In this document: one piece after another, positions 17,106-25,560 of the stretch
How positions within the stretch are numbered: the first letter of the stretch is position 1
Layout of the letters: each line of letters opens with the position of its first letter
Origin: Bacteroidia bacterium
Lineage (GTDB): Bacteria > Bacteroidota > Bacteroidia > AKYH767-A > OLB10
DNA length: 44,743 nucleotides
Reading direction: 5' to 3'
Assembly (NCBI GenBank): GCA_020847635.1
Contig: JADLBQ010000016.1
Coordinates: 1 to 44,743, forward strand
Notes under the pieces: model-generated
What the model was told of the DNA's origin: nothing
The model's database searches: none
Seen by the model: only the letters and a program-made list of their open reading frames with translations
Position numbers and translations under genes: made by a program

Positions 17106-18251
17106 ATGATTATGCCAACTATTCCTACTATTCTTGTAGTTGAAGACGAGAGTATCGTTGCTAAAGATATTCAAAATACCTTAATACGGCTTGGTTATCA
17201 TGTTCCTGCAACTGCTTCCTCTGCTGTTACTGCCTTTGATAAGCTGGAAGAGTTTAAGCCAGACCTGGTTTTTCTGGATATTAAGCTAAAAGGAAACGTG
17301 GATGGAATCCAAATAGCCGAACGGATAAAGACAGAATATGATATCCCGGTGATTTTCCTGACCTCCTTTGTAGATAAGAATACACTTGACCGGGCAAAAG
17401 TTACCGAACCGTATGCCTATCTGGTAAAACCTTATAATGAGCCTGACCTTCAATCAGCAGTTGAAATGGCGCTATATAAAGCTAAGAAGGATAAAGAAAT
17501 GAAGCTGGATAGAAATCTATATGCAAAAGCACTTGGTCATCTTAGTGAAGCAGTAATTATTACCGATAAAGAAGGCAAGATTATTTTCATCAATCAAAAA
17601 GCAGAAAACATCTTGGGGTATGGAAGTGACTCGGCTAATGGAAAGCTTCTTGCTTCGATATTAACAGTTGAAAGTCAGAAATTCATTTTTAGAGATCCAG
17701 AAGATTATGCTAAACTGATTCTAAAGGCACAAGATATAAGCATTGAGAATGCCTCATTAATCGTATTGAATACCGGTAACTCGTTTAAGGCCTTATTTAG
17801 CTCATCTCCAGTAAAAGATGAAAAGGGAGTTCTTTCAGGGAATGCTTTTGTAATTCGTGACAGTGCTACGGCCGGCTCCAGTTCGGTTCCTTCTACTAAA
17901 CAGGCAGACACTTCAATCCCTTTTGATAACCTGGTGATTCAAAATTCATTTTTTGTAAAAAAAGGGCAGATGCTTGTTAAAGTCTTCCTTGATAATATTC
18001 TTTGGGTTCAGGCTATGGATAATTATGTAGTTATTCAAACAACAAGTGACCAGTTTATTATTCATTCAACCATGCGGGATCTTGAGCTAAAGCTGCCTGC
18101 TACAAAATTTTTAAGAGTTCACAGATCGTATATTATTTCTCTTGATAAGGTTAATGTCCTGGATGAAAACACCATTGTCATTGCTGATAAGACAATCCCG
18201 GTTGGTAAATCTTACAAAGATGCATTCATGGAGAGATTAAACTTTCTGTAA
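17106..18251 (+). CDS. Response regulator, REC-PAS-LytTR
   Basis: A 381-residue DNA-binding response regulator. The receiver domain (~8-125) has the acidic pair Glu13/Asp14, phospho-acceptor Asp58, Thr86 and Lys108. A PAS domain follows (~135-250; AVIITDKEGKIIFINQKAE), and the C-terminal LytTR domain (~280-381) shows WVQAMDNYVVIQT, FLRVHRSYIISLDKV and the closing IPVGKSYKDAF. LytTR proteins bind direct repeats upstream of target genes. Position directly after the propeller kinase suggests a two-component pair. The inserted PAS gives a possible second, cytoplasmic input. ATG at 17112 is an alternative start two residues in. Confidence 0.92.
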   Translation: MIMPTIPTILVVEDESIVAKDIQNTLIRLGYHVPATASSAVTAFDKLEEFKPDLVFLDIKLKGNVDGIQIAERIKTEYDIPVIFLTSFVDKNTLDRAKVTEPYAYLVKPYNEPDLQSAVEMALYKAKKDKEMKLDRNLYAKALGHLSEAVIITDKEGKIIFINQKAENILGYGSDSANGKLLASILTVESQKFIFRDPEDYAKLILKAQDISIENASLIVLNTGNSFKALFSSSPVKDEKGVLSGNAFVIRDSATAGSSSVPSTKQADTSIPFDNLVIQNSFFVKKGQMLVKVFLDNILWVQAMDNYVVIQTTSDQFIIHSTMRDLELKLPATKFLRVHRSYIISLDKVNVLDENTIVIADKTIPVGKSYKDAFMERLNFL

Positions 18252-18272
18252 AATAAATTCTTTCGGTTTCTG

Positions 18273-18290
18273 TTTTTTGCAGTCAAAAAA
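18273..18290. terminator. Weak AT hairpin between convergent genes
   Basis: TTTTTTG (18273-18279) pairs with CAAAAAA (18284-18290) around a CAGT loop. It lies between the converging regulator and membrane VWA-like genes and could stop either, but the stem is nearly all A/T. Confidence 0.35.
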
Positions 18291-18305
18291 TCCAAAAATA
18301 CCTGC

Positions 18306-20387
18306 CTAATAAGCTCCGCACCTTTTACGAATAAACCATTCGGTAGCAAGAAGGGTTATGATTAAAAAGAATATCCACTTCAGGTCAATTAGTTCCCGAA
18401 GTTTAATATCTGAATAGGAGACAGGTTTGATATCTTTACTTTCCAATAGAGTTGTTGCCAGTAATCCAAGATGATCTGAATCGAACATCTGACCTCCGGT
18501 TGTCATTGAAATCTGATAGAGTAACTGATGGTCTGCCCGTGTATTTAGCGCCTCTACATTTGTAGTTGAAATCAAAAACTCTCCTTCATAACTAACCGGT
18601 GAAGCTCCAGACCTGGATCGGGCTTTAAACTGGTACCTTCCAGGCTCAAGCCTGCCTGCATTTAATGAAAATCTGTCATTCCCGGTTTTAGAAAAGAGAT
18701 ATTCATACTGAGCCTTATCCCCACCGGTGATAACCATGTTAATGTCATTCTCAGTTGTGAGTTCTCCCGAAGGATTGTAAAGTTCGGCATCAAAGAGTAA
18801 AGGCTCAGCTGATTCGTATTCTTTTTTATAAAAAATTTTTAATGGGTTCTTCTTCTCATTAAAAAGCAGGTATTGAATTGTCTTAAGAATAATATCATTA
18901 GTAATACCTGAGTTCCCTTCCGAATTATATTCTGTTAATCTCCATCGCCATAAACCCTCACCGGCCAGAATACCTGTTTTGCTGGTTGAAAAATTGAATG
19001 CGAGCAAAGGCTGCGATGTTATAATATTTCCGATTCGCTGATAGAATAAGACCTGAAGGGCTGAAGTAGGTTTGTAGGTCCCAAATGGAGCAATTAACGG
19101 AGGTAAGGTGTTTACAACCCTGTTTAACTGTTCTGGAATACTGAAAGCAGAAAAGCCCGGATTAAAACTTGCAAGAGATTCATTATACCCGGGTTTCATA
19201 TTTTCAATTGTTACACCCGTATTCAACTGGTTAAATAATGGAACTGAAGTCTGTGTCCCGATGATGAACCAGGCCGCGATTCCTTCAGAAAGCACTTGCC
19301 TGGCTAATCCTAATTCATTCGGGCTCGAAGGGCATTGATGAAAAATTACAAGACTATAAGGTTTAAAGTTTTCTTTAAAATCGCTTGCTTTGTAATAGCT
19401 TAATTCATAGTTTGGATTGCTTTCAACAACATTACGGACAGCACCAACATCAGGATGGGCTGACGTAGCAAGCAGCAGAATTTTGAATTTTGAATCGCTT
19501 ACTTCAATATAAATGGTTTTTTCGTTATTCTGATAAGTAACTTCACCCTCCAGTTGGTTTAACTTTAGCTGATAGCGGTTAATCCCTTTTTTTGAAGGTA
19601 GAAAACTTACAGGAATCTTTTGGGTGAAATATTTTCCTGAGATAGTGAGCTTTTTTGAAAACACAACTCCTGAATCACTTTCAACGCTGAGTTCAGCTAA
19701 TGCCCCATCAGCATCAGTAGCCTGTAAGATTGCTTCAAATGTTAGCCGGTTCCCAAAGGTTGCATGGCGGTTATAATGCACGTCAGAAATCAACAAATCT
19801 TTCTGCTCAAGTGTATCTCCCATTGCAATAGTAAAAACCGGATAACTGCTCTGGCGGAATAAATAAAGCGGATTATTCCCACGATTGTAAATGCCATCAC
19901 TTGCGATAACCAGTGCTCCAACATTTAGATTAACGTACCGTTGAACCAATTCATCCTTCAACATTCCAAAATCAGTCTTATCGTCTATGAAATCAAAATT
20001 GGGATGTTCATTTAGCCTGCTGCCAAAGGAGAAAATCTTGACATCGAATTTCTTTTCAAGTTCACCGGCTAACTGGGCTATTGACCTTTTGTAATTTTCA
20101 AGAAAAGCAGAATCATGAACAATGGAAAGTGAGGAAGAATTATCCTGTGCAATCAGAATCAAAGGTTTTTCAATGGTTCGGGATAGGATTTTTACAAATG
20201 GTCCAAGAAGAAGGAAAACAAGTAGGCTGACGGACAGAAAGCGAAGAGAGGCTAAACAGCCTTTCCAGAATTTTGACAATAAAACAGCAGTGTCTTTCCG
20301 GTACAGTAACCAGCTATACACAAAGCCGGCAATAAAACAAAAAACAATAAACCATGATGGATAAGAAAGAATAAGCTTAAAAAACAT
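18306..20387 (-). CDS. Membrane protein with VWA-like and GATase-like regions
   Basis: A 693-residue protein with two N-terminal membrane helices (~10-28 and ~46-66) and one near the C-terminus (~670-688), in the style of BatA-like Bacteroidota proteins. Just after the second helix there is a VWA-like domain: a DxSxS metal site at residues 82-86 (DNSSS) and a SDGIYNRG strand with Asp164. The middle (~300-500) resembles the class I glutamine-amidotransferase-like fold often fused in such proteins (LVIFHQCPSS), with no catalytic Cys visible to me. The rest is beta-rich. The open frame extends to a TTG at 20408, but the ATG at 20387 is the better start. Function unknown. It is divergent from the LolD-like gene, 83 bases apart. 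Confidence 0.75.
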   Translation of the reverse strand: MFFKLILSYPSWFIVFCFIAGFVYSWLLYRKDTAVLLSKFWKGCLASLRFLSVSLLVFLLLGPFVKILSRTIEKPLILIAQDNSSSLSIVHDSAFLENYKRSIAQLAGELEKKFDVKIFSFGSRLNEHPNFDFIDDKTDFGMLKDELVQRYVNLNVGALVIASDGIYNRGNNPLYLFRQSSYPVFTIAMGDTLEQKDLLISDVHYNRHATFGNRLTFEAILQATDADGALAELSVESDSGVVFSKKLTISGKYFTQKIPVSFLPSKKGINRYQLKLNQLEGEVTYQNNEKTIYIEVSDSKFKILLLATSAHPDVGAVRNVVESNPNYELSYYKASDFKENFKPYSLVIFHQCPSSPNELGLARQVLSEGIAAWFIIGTQTSVPLFNQLNTGVTIENMKPGYNESLASFNPGFSAFSIPEQLNRVVNTLPPLIAPFGTYKPTSALQVLFYQRIGNIITSQPLLAFNFSTSKTGILAGEGLWRWRLTEYNSEGNSGITNDIILKTIQYLLFNEKKNPLKIFYKKEYESAEPLLFDAELYNPSGELTTENDINMVITGGDKAQYEYLFSKTGNDRFSLNAGRLEPGRYQFKARSRSGASPVSYEGEFLISTTNVEALNTRADHQLLYQISMTTGGQMFDSDHLGLLATTLLESKDIKPVSYSDIKLRELIDLKWIFFLIITLLATEWFIRKRCGAY

Positions 20388-20458
20388 GGGAGTCCGAATT
20401 CTTTGCAAACCTAAACATTTTGAATATGGTATAATAAGATCTCAGTTAGCTGGATTTG

Positions 20459-20466
20459 TACTTTCG
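20459..20466 (+). promoter_or_regulatory. -7 element close to the LolD-like start
   Basis: TACTTTCG matches TAnnTTTG at 7 of 8 bases and ends 4 bases before the ATG at 20471. The frame's earlier TTG (20456) overlaps this element and is therefore an unlikely start. Confidence 0.4.
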
Positions 20467-20470
20467 CACC

Positions 20471-21139
20471 ATGCAAGAACAAAAACTTGTCTTACAGGTT
20501 AATGAGGTTTTTAAGAAGTTTGGTAATCTTGAAGTCCTCAAAGGAGTTAATGTAACGGTTGAAAGAGGAAGTATTGTGTCTATTGTCGGGCCATCGGGAG
20601 CTGGCAAATCAACATTACTTCATGTTATGGGGACCCTTGAAACGGCAGATAAAGGGGAAATAATAATCAACGGTCAAAACACAGGTAATCTTAACCGAAA
20701 ACAGATATCCGGATTCCGGAACCGACAAATCGGTTTCATCTTTCAATTTCATCATCTGCTTCCTGAATTTACAGCTCTTCAAAATGTAATGCTTCCGGCA
20801 ATGATTGCAGGTAAAACCACAGCCGAGGCTGAGCAAGCCGCAGGCAAGTGGCTGGACTTACTAGGCCTGGAAGATAGAAAAAGGCATAAGCCGGCTGAAT
20901 TATCTGGTGGTGAGCAACAGCGTACGGCAGTTGCACGGGCACTGATTAATAATCCTTCAATTATTCTGGCTGATGAGCCTTCAGGCAATCTAGATTCGGT
21001 AAATGCCAGAGAACTACATGAATTATTTTTTTCTTTGAGAGATAAAACGGGTCAGACCTTTGTGATTGTTACCCATAATAATGAATTAGCCGAGATGGTT
21101 GATAAAAAACTGATGATGAAAGACGGGAAAATCATCTAA
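20471..21139 (+). CDS. lolD: LolD-like ABC transporter ATPase
   Basis: A 222-residue ATPase of the LolD/MacB/FtsE branch. Walker A is GPSGAGKST, the Q-loop and its neighbourhood read FIFQFHHLLPEFTALQN (the wording typical of LolD), the signature is LSGGEQQRTAVARAL, and Walker B is IILADEPSGNLDS. LolCDE extracts lipoproteins from the inner membrane for transfer to LolA. No LolC/LolE gene is adjacent; an orphan MacB/FtsX-type permease without ATPase is encoded at 33210-34445 and could be a partner, but this is inference. Start chosen at ATG 20471 rather than the upstream TTG. The stop is only 3 bases from the convergent YqgE stop. Confidence 0.88.
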   Translation: MQEQKLVLQVNEVFKKFGNLEVLKGVNVTVERGSIVSIVGPSGAGKSTLLHVMGTLETADKGEIIINGQNTGNLNRKQISGFRNRQIGFIFQFHHLLPEFTALQNVMLPAMIAGKTTAEAEQAAGKWLDLLGLEDRKRHKPAELSGGEQQRTAVARALINNPSIILADEPSGNLDSVNARELHELFFSLRDKTGQTFVIVTHNNELAEMVDKKLMMKDGKII

Positions 21140-21142
21140 TAG

Positions 21143-21706
21143 CTAGTTCCAGGATACATCTTCAGGAAAATTAGCCAGCAATGCATACTTGTTTCCCATT
21201 GATTTTAAGATTATACTCCACAACTGTTCAGATGAGTTGGAGAAGGCATAATGAGAATTTACTTTGCTAAGCATCCAGGAATTGTCTTTGATCTCGTGTT
21301 TGAGTTGGTCAGGTTCCCATCCGGCATAACCGGCATAGAACCGAATATGTTCCGGACTAACCAGCGCATTACTTATCATTGACTTAAGGTCATTAAAATC
21401 GCCACCCCAGTAAATTCCTTCAGCTATTTTTCTGGCTCCGTTTAGTTTTTCACCTATGGTATGAATATAGAATAATGAATCAGTATCAACGGGTCCACCG
21501 AAATAGAGGTTGGAATCGAAGAACGGAAAGTCTTCCAGTGCTTCATTAATGGGAATCTCAGTAGGTTTGTTAAGAATGAATCCAAGTGTTCCCTGATCAT
21601 CATGTTCACTGATAAGAACCACTGAACGTTTAAAATAACTGTCATGAAGAAACGGATCTGACAGAAGTAACGTGCCTTGCTTCGGTTTTGTAGCCTGTCT
21701 TTTCAT
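21143..21706 (-). CDS. YqgE/AlgH family protein
   Basis: A 187-residue protein of the YqgE/AlgH (DUF179) family. Recognisable blocks are GTLLLSDPFLHDSYFKRSVVL at the N-terminus, the GTLGFILNKPT loop, LYFGGPVDTDSLF in the middle, and YAGYAGWEPDQLKHEI followed by NSWM. The fold is known from structures but the biochemical function is not; AlgH was first named in alginate regulation in Pseudomonas. Full length for the family, with a normal ATG. It faces the LolD-like gene with a 3-base gap and no visible terminator. Confidence 0.92.
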   Translation of the reverse strand: MKRQATKPKQGTLLLSDPFLHDSYFKRSVVLISEHDDQGTLGFILNKPTEIPINEALEDFPFFDSNLYFGGPVDTDSLFYIHTIGEKLNGARKIAEGIYWGGDFNDLKSMISNALVSPEHIRFYAGYAGWEPDQLKHEIKDNSWMLSKVNSHYAFSNSSEQLWSIILKSMGNKYALLANFPEDVSWN

Positions 21707-21860
21707 AAAATTATGTTTTGGATTTTCTAACGTTTATACTGATACGTTTTAACATCAATTTTAGTTTTATTTTTCAGCCTGATTCTATCCAAAAATATAC
21801 CAGCTTAAATTCTGAAAGCCTGGTTTTTAACCATATTCGACAGATTTCATTTAAAAATCA

Positions 21861-21868
21861 AACCTTTG
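21861..21868 (+). promoter_or_regulatory. Possible -7 element for pdxH
   Basis: AACCTTTG matches TAnnTTTG at 7 of 8 bases, 22 bases before the ATG, a spacing like that of other genes here. The rest of the 184-base divergent gap with YqgE shows no other clear signal. Confidence 0.3.
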
Positions 21869-21890
21869 CAGAAATACAAAAATAGCTGCT

Positions 21891-22535
21891 ATGAACTTGA
21901 ACAAATTAAAAAGTATGCGAATGGATTATAAGTCAGCTTTATTGGATGAGCAAATGGTTCCTGATAATCCGCTTGATTTGTTTAAAATCTGGATGAGCGA
22001 AGCAATAAAACGAAAAGTTCCGGAACCTACTGCAATGGCCTTATGCACCAGTACGAAGGAAGGAAAACCATCTTCGCGAATGGTACTTTTAAAGGAGGTA
22101 ACTAAACTGGGTTTTGTCTTTTTCACAAATTATGAGAGCAGGAAGGGTATTGAATTGATACAAAACCCTTTTGCTGCGTTAACTTTTTACTGGTCGACCA
22201 TTGCCAAACAAGTCAGAATAGAAGGCCGAATTAAGAAAGTTTCAAGATCAGAAAGCAGAAATTATTTCGCATCCCGGCCCAGGAAGAGCCAGATTGGTGC
22301 ATGGACATCCCATCAAAGTACAGTTATCAGCAGCAGAAATGAACTGGATGAATGGTTTAGGTTTTACCAGGAGAAATTTAAAGATAAAAAAATACCATGC
22401 CCTGAATTCTGGGGTGGCTTTTTACTCATTCCGCAGCAGATTGAGTTCTGGCAAGGCAGAGAAAGCAGGCTTCATGATCGGATTCTCTTTTTGAGAACAA
22501 GCAGGAGGTGGGAGATCAGCCGGTTATCACCCTGA
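21891..22535 (+). CDS. pdxH: Pyridoxamine 5'-phosphate oxidase
   Basis: A 214-residue FMN enzyme that oxidises pyridoxine or pyridoxamine 5'-phosphate to pyridoxal 5'-phosphate, the last step of B6 synthesis and salvage. Visible motifs: AMALCTST, SSRMVLLK (FMN/phosphate binding), FFTNYESRKG, FYWSTIAKQVRIEG, RPRKSQIGAWTSHQS and the terminal QGRESRLHDR with W-x-I-x-RLSP. All are where the family has them, and length is standard. Monocistronic in appearance. The convergent VWA-like gene ends 3 bases beyond its stop. Confidence 0.95.
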   Translation: MNLNKLKSMRMDYKSALLDEQMVPDNPLDLFKIWMSEAIKRKVPEPTAMALCTSTKEGKPSSRMVLLKEVTKLGFVFFTNYESRKGIELIQNPFAALTFYWSTIAKQVRIEGRIKKVSRSESRNYFASRPRKSQIGAWTSHQSTVISSRNELDEWFRFYQEKFKDKKIPCPEFWGGFLLIPQQIEFWQGRESRLHDRILFLRTSRRWEISRLSP

Positions 22536-22538
22536 ATA

Positions 22539-23609
22539 TTAAAAATGTTTGCTAACTGAGTGTGCAAAAATACTGTCAATCGGATTACTATTGATTTTAT
22601 CAAAATCGACCTGGGTAATTATCTGATTCAGTTTTTCAATCAGTCGTTTTCTGCGGTCATACCTGATTTTTGCAATATCTTTTAACTCCTTCTCGGTAAC
22701 GGTACAGAGATCTTTTGGCAGAAAATTTCTATTGTAATCGGGGAGCGATTGATTGGCTTCATAATAACTGACTAAATCGTTTGCAGCCAGTAAATTTTGA
22801 TAAGAAGGTGTAAGCTTATAGCAGCAGCGACTGACAAAGAAATGCTCGCTCATCTGTAATGCATTTACATCTGTTGTAAGCATCAGCCCAAAAATTTCTG
22901 AAGATTTCTTATTGAATGGAATAAAAGTTTCATTAAAACTATTATTCAAATCAATCAGCCGCTCGGTAGCTAGTGAGTAATTTTTGTTGGGTAATCTTTT
23001 TGTGACTCTGTATGTATATAACTCGCCACCGGTACCGTCTGCAATGGTGTACCATTTTGCCAATATTTTTTCATCAGGCTCGGAATGGATACAGTAAACG
23101 GAATTTATGACAATTCCTTTTGAGATTGCTCCTTCCATGGCATTATGATAGTCAACATTGCCCAGATCCGCTCTGCTGTTCCCAAAAAGTAGAATCATTC
23201 GCCTGGTTGCTTTATCATTTGACCACGACAGGTTTTTAACAGATGCCCTTAATGCAGCTCCAACATACTGATCTCCTTTTTCAACATTACTGACAAGATT
23301 GAACATTTTGGATGAAACTAAATCATAATGAGTAGTCAGGTCAGTCAAAACACGTACATAGCCGTTTTCGATACCAAAACTTTTTCTTGAAAACCCAACA
23401 AATGCCAGTCTCATCTCTACTTCCGGATTTGACCGGTTAAAATAATAGATGAAGTTCCAAAGGTTATCTCTTAAATCATCCAGCAATCCATTTGTACTTC
23501 CGCTCAGATCAGCAACAATGGCTACCTCTGCTGAAGATTTATTATTTTCATTACTCCGGAATGCAAAGCAACCAAAGATTGCAATTGTAAGAATAAGCTT
23601 CTTAAACAT
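22539..23609 (-). CDS. Secreted VWA-like protein with incomplete metal site
   Basis: A 356-residue protein starting with a signal sequence (LILTIAIFGCFAF). A von Willebrand A-like domain occupies about residues 26-205: strand AEVAIVADLSGS has the first metal-site motif DxSxS (Asp34, Ser36, Ser38), but the strand that normally carries an Asp reads ILLFGNSRAD and no obvious motif-2 Thr is seen, so the MIDAS is probably degenerate. The C-terminal ~150 residues are basic, helical and unassigned, with a CC pair (SRCCYK). Location is periplasmic or, if the Cys13 in FGCFAF is a lipobox, membrane-anchored; the hydrophobic surroundings make this unsure. Function unknown. Not in an operon with PdxH, which converges on it. 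Confidence 0.65.
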   Translation of the reverse strand: MFKKLILTIAIFGCFAFRSNENNKSSAEVAIVADLSGSTNGLLDDLRDNLWNFIYYFNRSNPEVEMRLAFVGFSRKSFGIENGYVRVLTDLTTHYDLVSSKMFNLVSNVEKGDQYVGAALRASVKNLSWSNDKATRRMILLFGNSRADLGNVDYHNAMEGAISKGIVINSVYCIHSEPDEKILAKWYTIADGTGGELYTYRVTKRLPNKNYSLATERLIDLNNSFNETFIPFNKKSSEIFGLMLTTDVNALQMSEHFFVSRCCYKLTPSYQNLLAANDLVSYYEANQSLPDYNRNFLPKDLCTVTEKELKDIAKIRYDRRKRLIEKLNQIITQVDFDKINSNPIDSIFAHSVSKHF

Positions 23610-23624
23610 AAGATTGAATTGACG

Positions 23625-23656
23625 TTAGTTTTTGTATGTGTGATTACGAAAACTAA
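23625..23656. repeat. 8-bp inverted repeat in the VWA-like gene leader
   Basis: TTAGTTTT (23625-23632) and AAAACTAA (23649-23656) are perfect inverted copies 16 bases apart, 16-47 bases before the VWA-like ATG. It could be an operator or leader hairpin. It is short and AT-rich, so chance is possible. The rest of the 152-base gap to 23761 shows nothing else. Confidence 0.3.
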
Positions 23657-23761
23657 TCTAAAAGGTTAGCATGAATATACTATTAGGTTGGTTCATTTAA
23701 GGACAGAATGTTTTGTCTGAGAGCCTCCCTCTTTTTTGTCACTATTTAATCCACTTCTCTG

Positions 23762-24679
23762 TTAGAAATAATTTCTGGATTTTAACAGCCGTTTAAACAA
23801 AGCCAGATCTGGATCACTAAAAACCGTTTGAGGATTAATGGTGCTGGTAACAAAAAACTTATTAATTGAATCTGCCTCGTAGAAATGGATAGTGGTCAGA
23901 TCATGGTTGTTATTATCAAATGATACACTATAAACAGGAGGAGCAGTAATCTTTGCTTTTGCAAAGTGCTCACCCGCCAGAAAGGAAATTTCATTAATGA
24001 AGGCTTTTTCATTGTTTACGGTTTGCCCGTTAATAAGCCAACGGGCTGAATCTTTTAATAAAACAAATCCTGAATCAGCCGGGTAAAGAAAAGTTATTTT
24101 ATTCAGGTCGCTTCCATCCGACTTAAACAGAAACTTATCTCTCCATGAGTTAAAAGGCTGGTTAACACTAAAAGCCAAAAACCCCTCAACTGCATAAACT
24201 TCCTTTTGATTTTTCATCCGGATATAGGAAGTAGCTCCATGGGTCTCATTATCAAATGTAAATTTACCAATCATTATATCAAATGATTTTTCAGGAGTAA
24301 TAAAAATAATTCTGTTGGCAGTGGAATCTCCTACCTGAAATTGTTCCCATTGATTTTCAGATGCAGCAGCAAGGCTTCGTGATTTGATTTTTGCAAAAAT
24401 TGAAAACAGCGATTTGACTGTTTGGTCATCAACCAGTGCTTCTTGTGTTTCGTTTTTAACATGCCAGCGTTTACCAGTCTTGAAAATGCGGATTTCTTTT
24501 CTTTGGGCAACCAGTGGATAAATCCTGATTTCTTTTACAGCTGATGTATCAATCTCTGCAAATACATCCTGAAATGTACTTTCACTCTTCCTGTCTTCAC
24601 TTAGGAAAATCCAGGCAATCAGACCTGCCAGTACAAGGGAAAGAATAATTAAGGTTTGATTGTTTAATTTAACGGACAT
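23762..24679 (-). CDS. DUF4340 membrane-anchored protein
   Basis: A 305-residue protein with one N-terminal membrane helix (LIILSLVLAGLIAWIFL) and a long extracytoplasmic beta-rich region. The layout (short anchor, KEIRIYPL strand, KRWHVKN, DDQTVKSLF, then DIMIGKFTFDNETHGATSYIRM and a VEGFLAF segment) matches DUF4340. In many bacteria DUF4340 genes sit directly downstream of ABC-2 permease and GldG-like genes and are thought to be part of that exporter; here the exporter operon is 15 kb away (5674-8863). The role is inferred from that habit. PNP ends upstream after 74 bases, so the two may share a transcript. Confidence 0.78.
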   Translation of the reverse strand: MSVKLNNQTLIILSLVLAGLIAWIFLSEDRKSESTFQDVFAEIDTSAVKEIRIYPLVAQRKEIRIFKTGKRWHVKNETQEALVDDQTVKSLFSIFAKIKSRSLAAASENQWEQFQVGDSTANRIIFITPEKSFDIMIGKFTFDNETHGATSYIRMKNQKEVYAVEGFLAFSVNQPFNSWRDKFLFKSDGSDLNKITFLYPADSGFVLLKDSARWLINGQTVNNEKAFINEISFLAGEHFAKAKITAPPVYSVSFDNNNHDLTTIHFYEADSINKFFVTSTINPQTVFSDPDLALFKRLLKSRNYF

Positions 24680-24753
24680 GAATTTATGAATTGACAGTAA
24701 AATTAGAATTCATCGGGATGAAATAATCAAAATGATAAGGTAACGATCCGCAA

Positions 24754-25560
24754 TCATGAAATAAGTTCTGTTACCAGAGCAGTTACCTTTTCTTCTGCTG
24801 TTCTGGCAACTTTCAACACATCTTCGTGCGTGATAGCTTCCAGTTGATCTCCGCCACCAATATCTGTAATAATAGAAATTCCGAAACAAGGCATTCCCAT
24901 GTGACGTGCTACAATGACTTCGGGTACCGTACTCATGCCGACTGCATCAGCACCGATAATCCGGATGTATTTGTATTCAGCCCTGGTTTCAAAGCAAGGA
25001 CCGGTAACGGCTGCATATACACCAATATGACAACGAAATTGTTTTTGATTAGCTATCTGCTTAGCTTTTTGTATCAGGGTCTTGTCGTATGGCAAACTCA
25101 TATCAGGGAAGCGGGGACCCAACTTGTCATTATTAAATCCAATTAATGGGTTGCTGCCCATTAGGTTAATGTGATCCTCAATTATCATCAGATCGCCAAT
25201 TTTATACTGAGGATTTACTCCGCCACAGGCATTTGAGACAATCAGTTTTTCAGCACCAAACAATTTTAATACCCGGATCGGGAATGACAACTCCTGCATT
25301 GAGTAACCTTCATAAAAATGAAAACGACCTTGTAAGGCTGCAATTTTTCTTCCGTTTAATTCGCCCAGTATGAGTTTGCTACCATGTCCTTTAACGGTAG
25401 ATACCGGAAAATTTAGAATCTCATTATACGGAATTTCAAATTCTTTTTTAACCTTATCGGCAAGTCCGCCAAGTCCACTTCCAAGCACAATGGCATACTC
25501 AGGTTTAAAATTTGTCCTCTTTCTGAGAAAGTCAGTTGTTTCATTTATTTCTTTTAACAT
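24754..25560 (-). CDS. Purine-nucleoside phosphorylase (trimeric type)
   Basis: A 268-residue enzyme of the PNP/MTAP family that splits inosine, guanosine or their deoxy forms with phosphate. Motifs: VLGSGLGGLAD (phosphate-binding Ser), GHGSKL, QGRFHFYEGY, SNACGGVNP, and the base-binding part GPCFETRAEYKYIRIIGADAVGMSTVPE. Size fits trimeric PNP (PunA/DeoD-like of the 268-290 class) rather than hexameric DeoD. The start overlaps the LpxK 3' end by 20 bases, so they form an operon read from LpxK into PNP. Confidence 0.94.
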   Translation of the reverse strand: MLKEINETTDFLRKRTNFKPEYAIVLGSGLGGLADKVKKEFEIPYNEILNFPVSTVKGHGSKLILGELNGRKIAALQGRFHFYEGYSMQELSFPIRVLKLFGAEKLIVSNACGGVNPQYKIGDLMIIEDHINLMGSNPLIGFNNDKLGPRFPDMSLPYDKTLIQKAKQIANQKQFRCHIGVYAAVTGPCFETRAEYKYIRIIGADAVGMSTVPEVIVARHMGMPCFGISIITDIGGGDQLEAITHEDVLKVARTAEEKVTALVTELIS

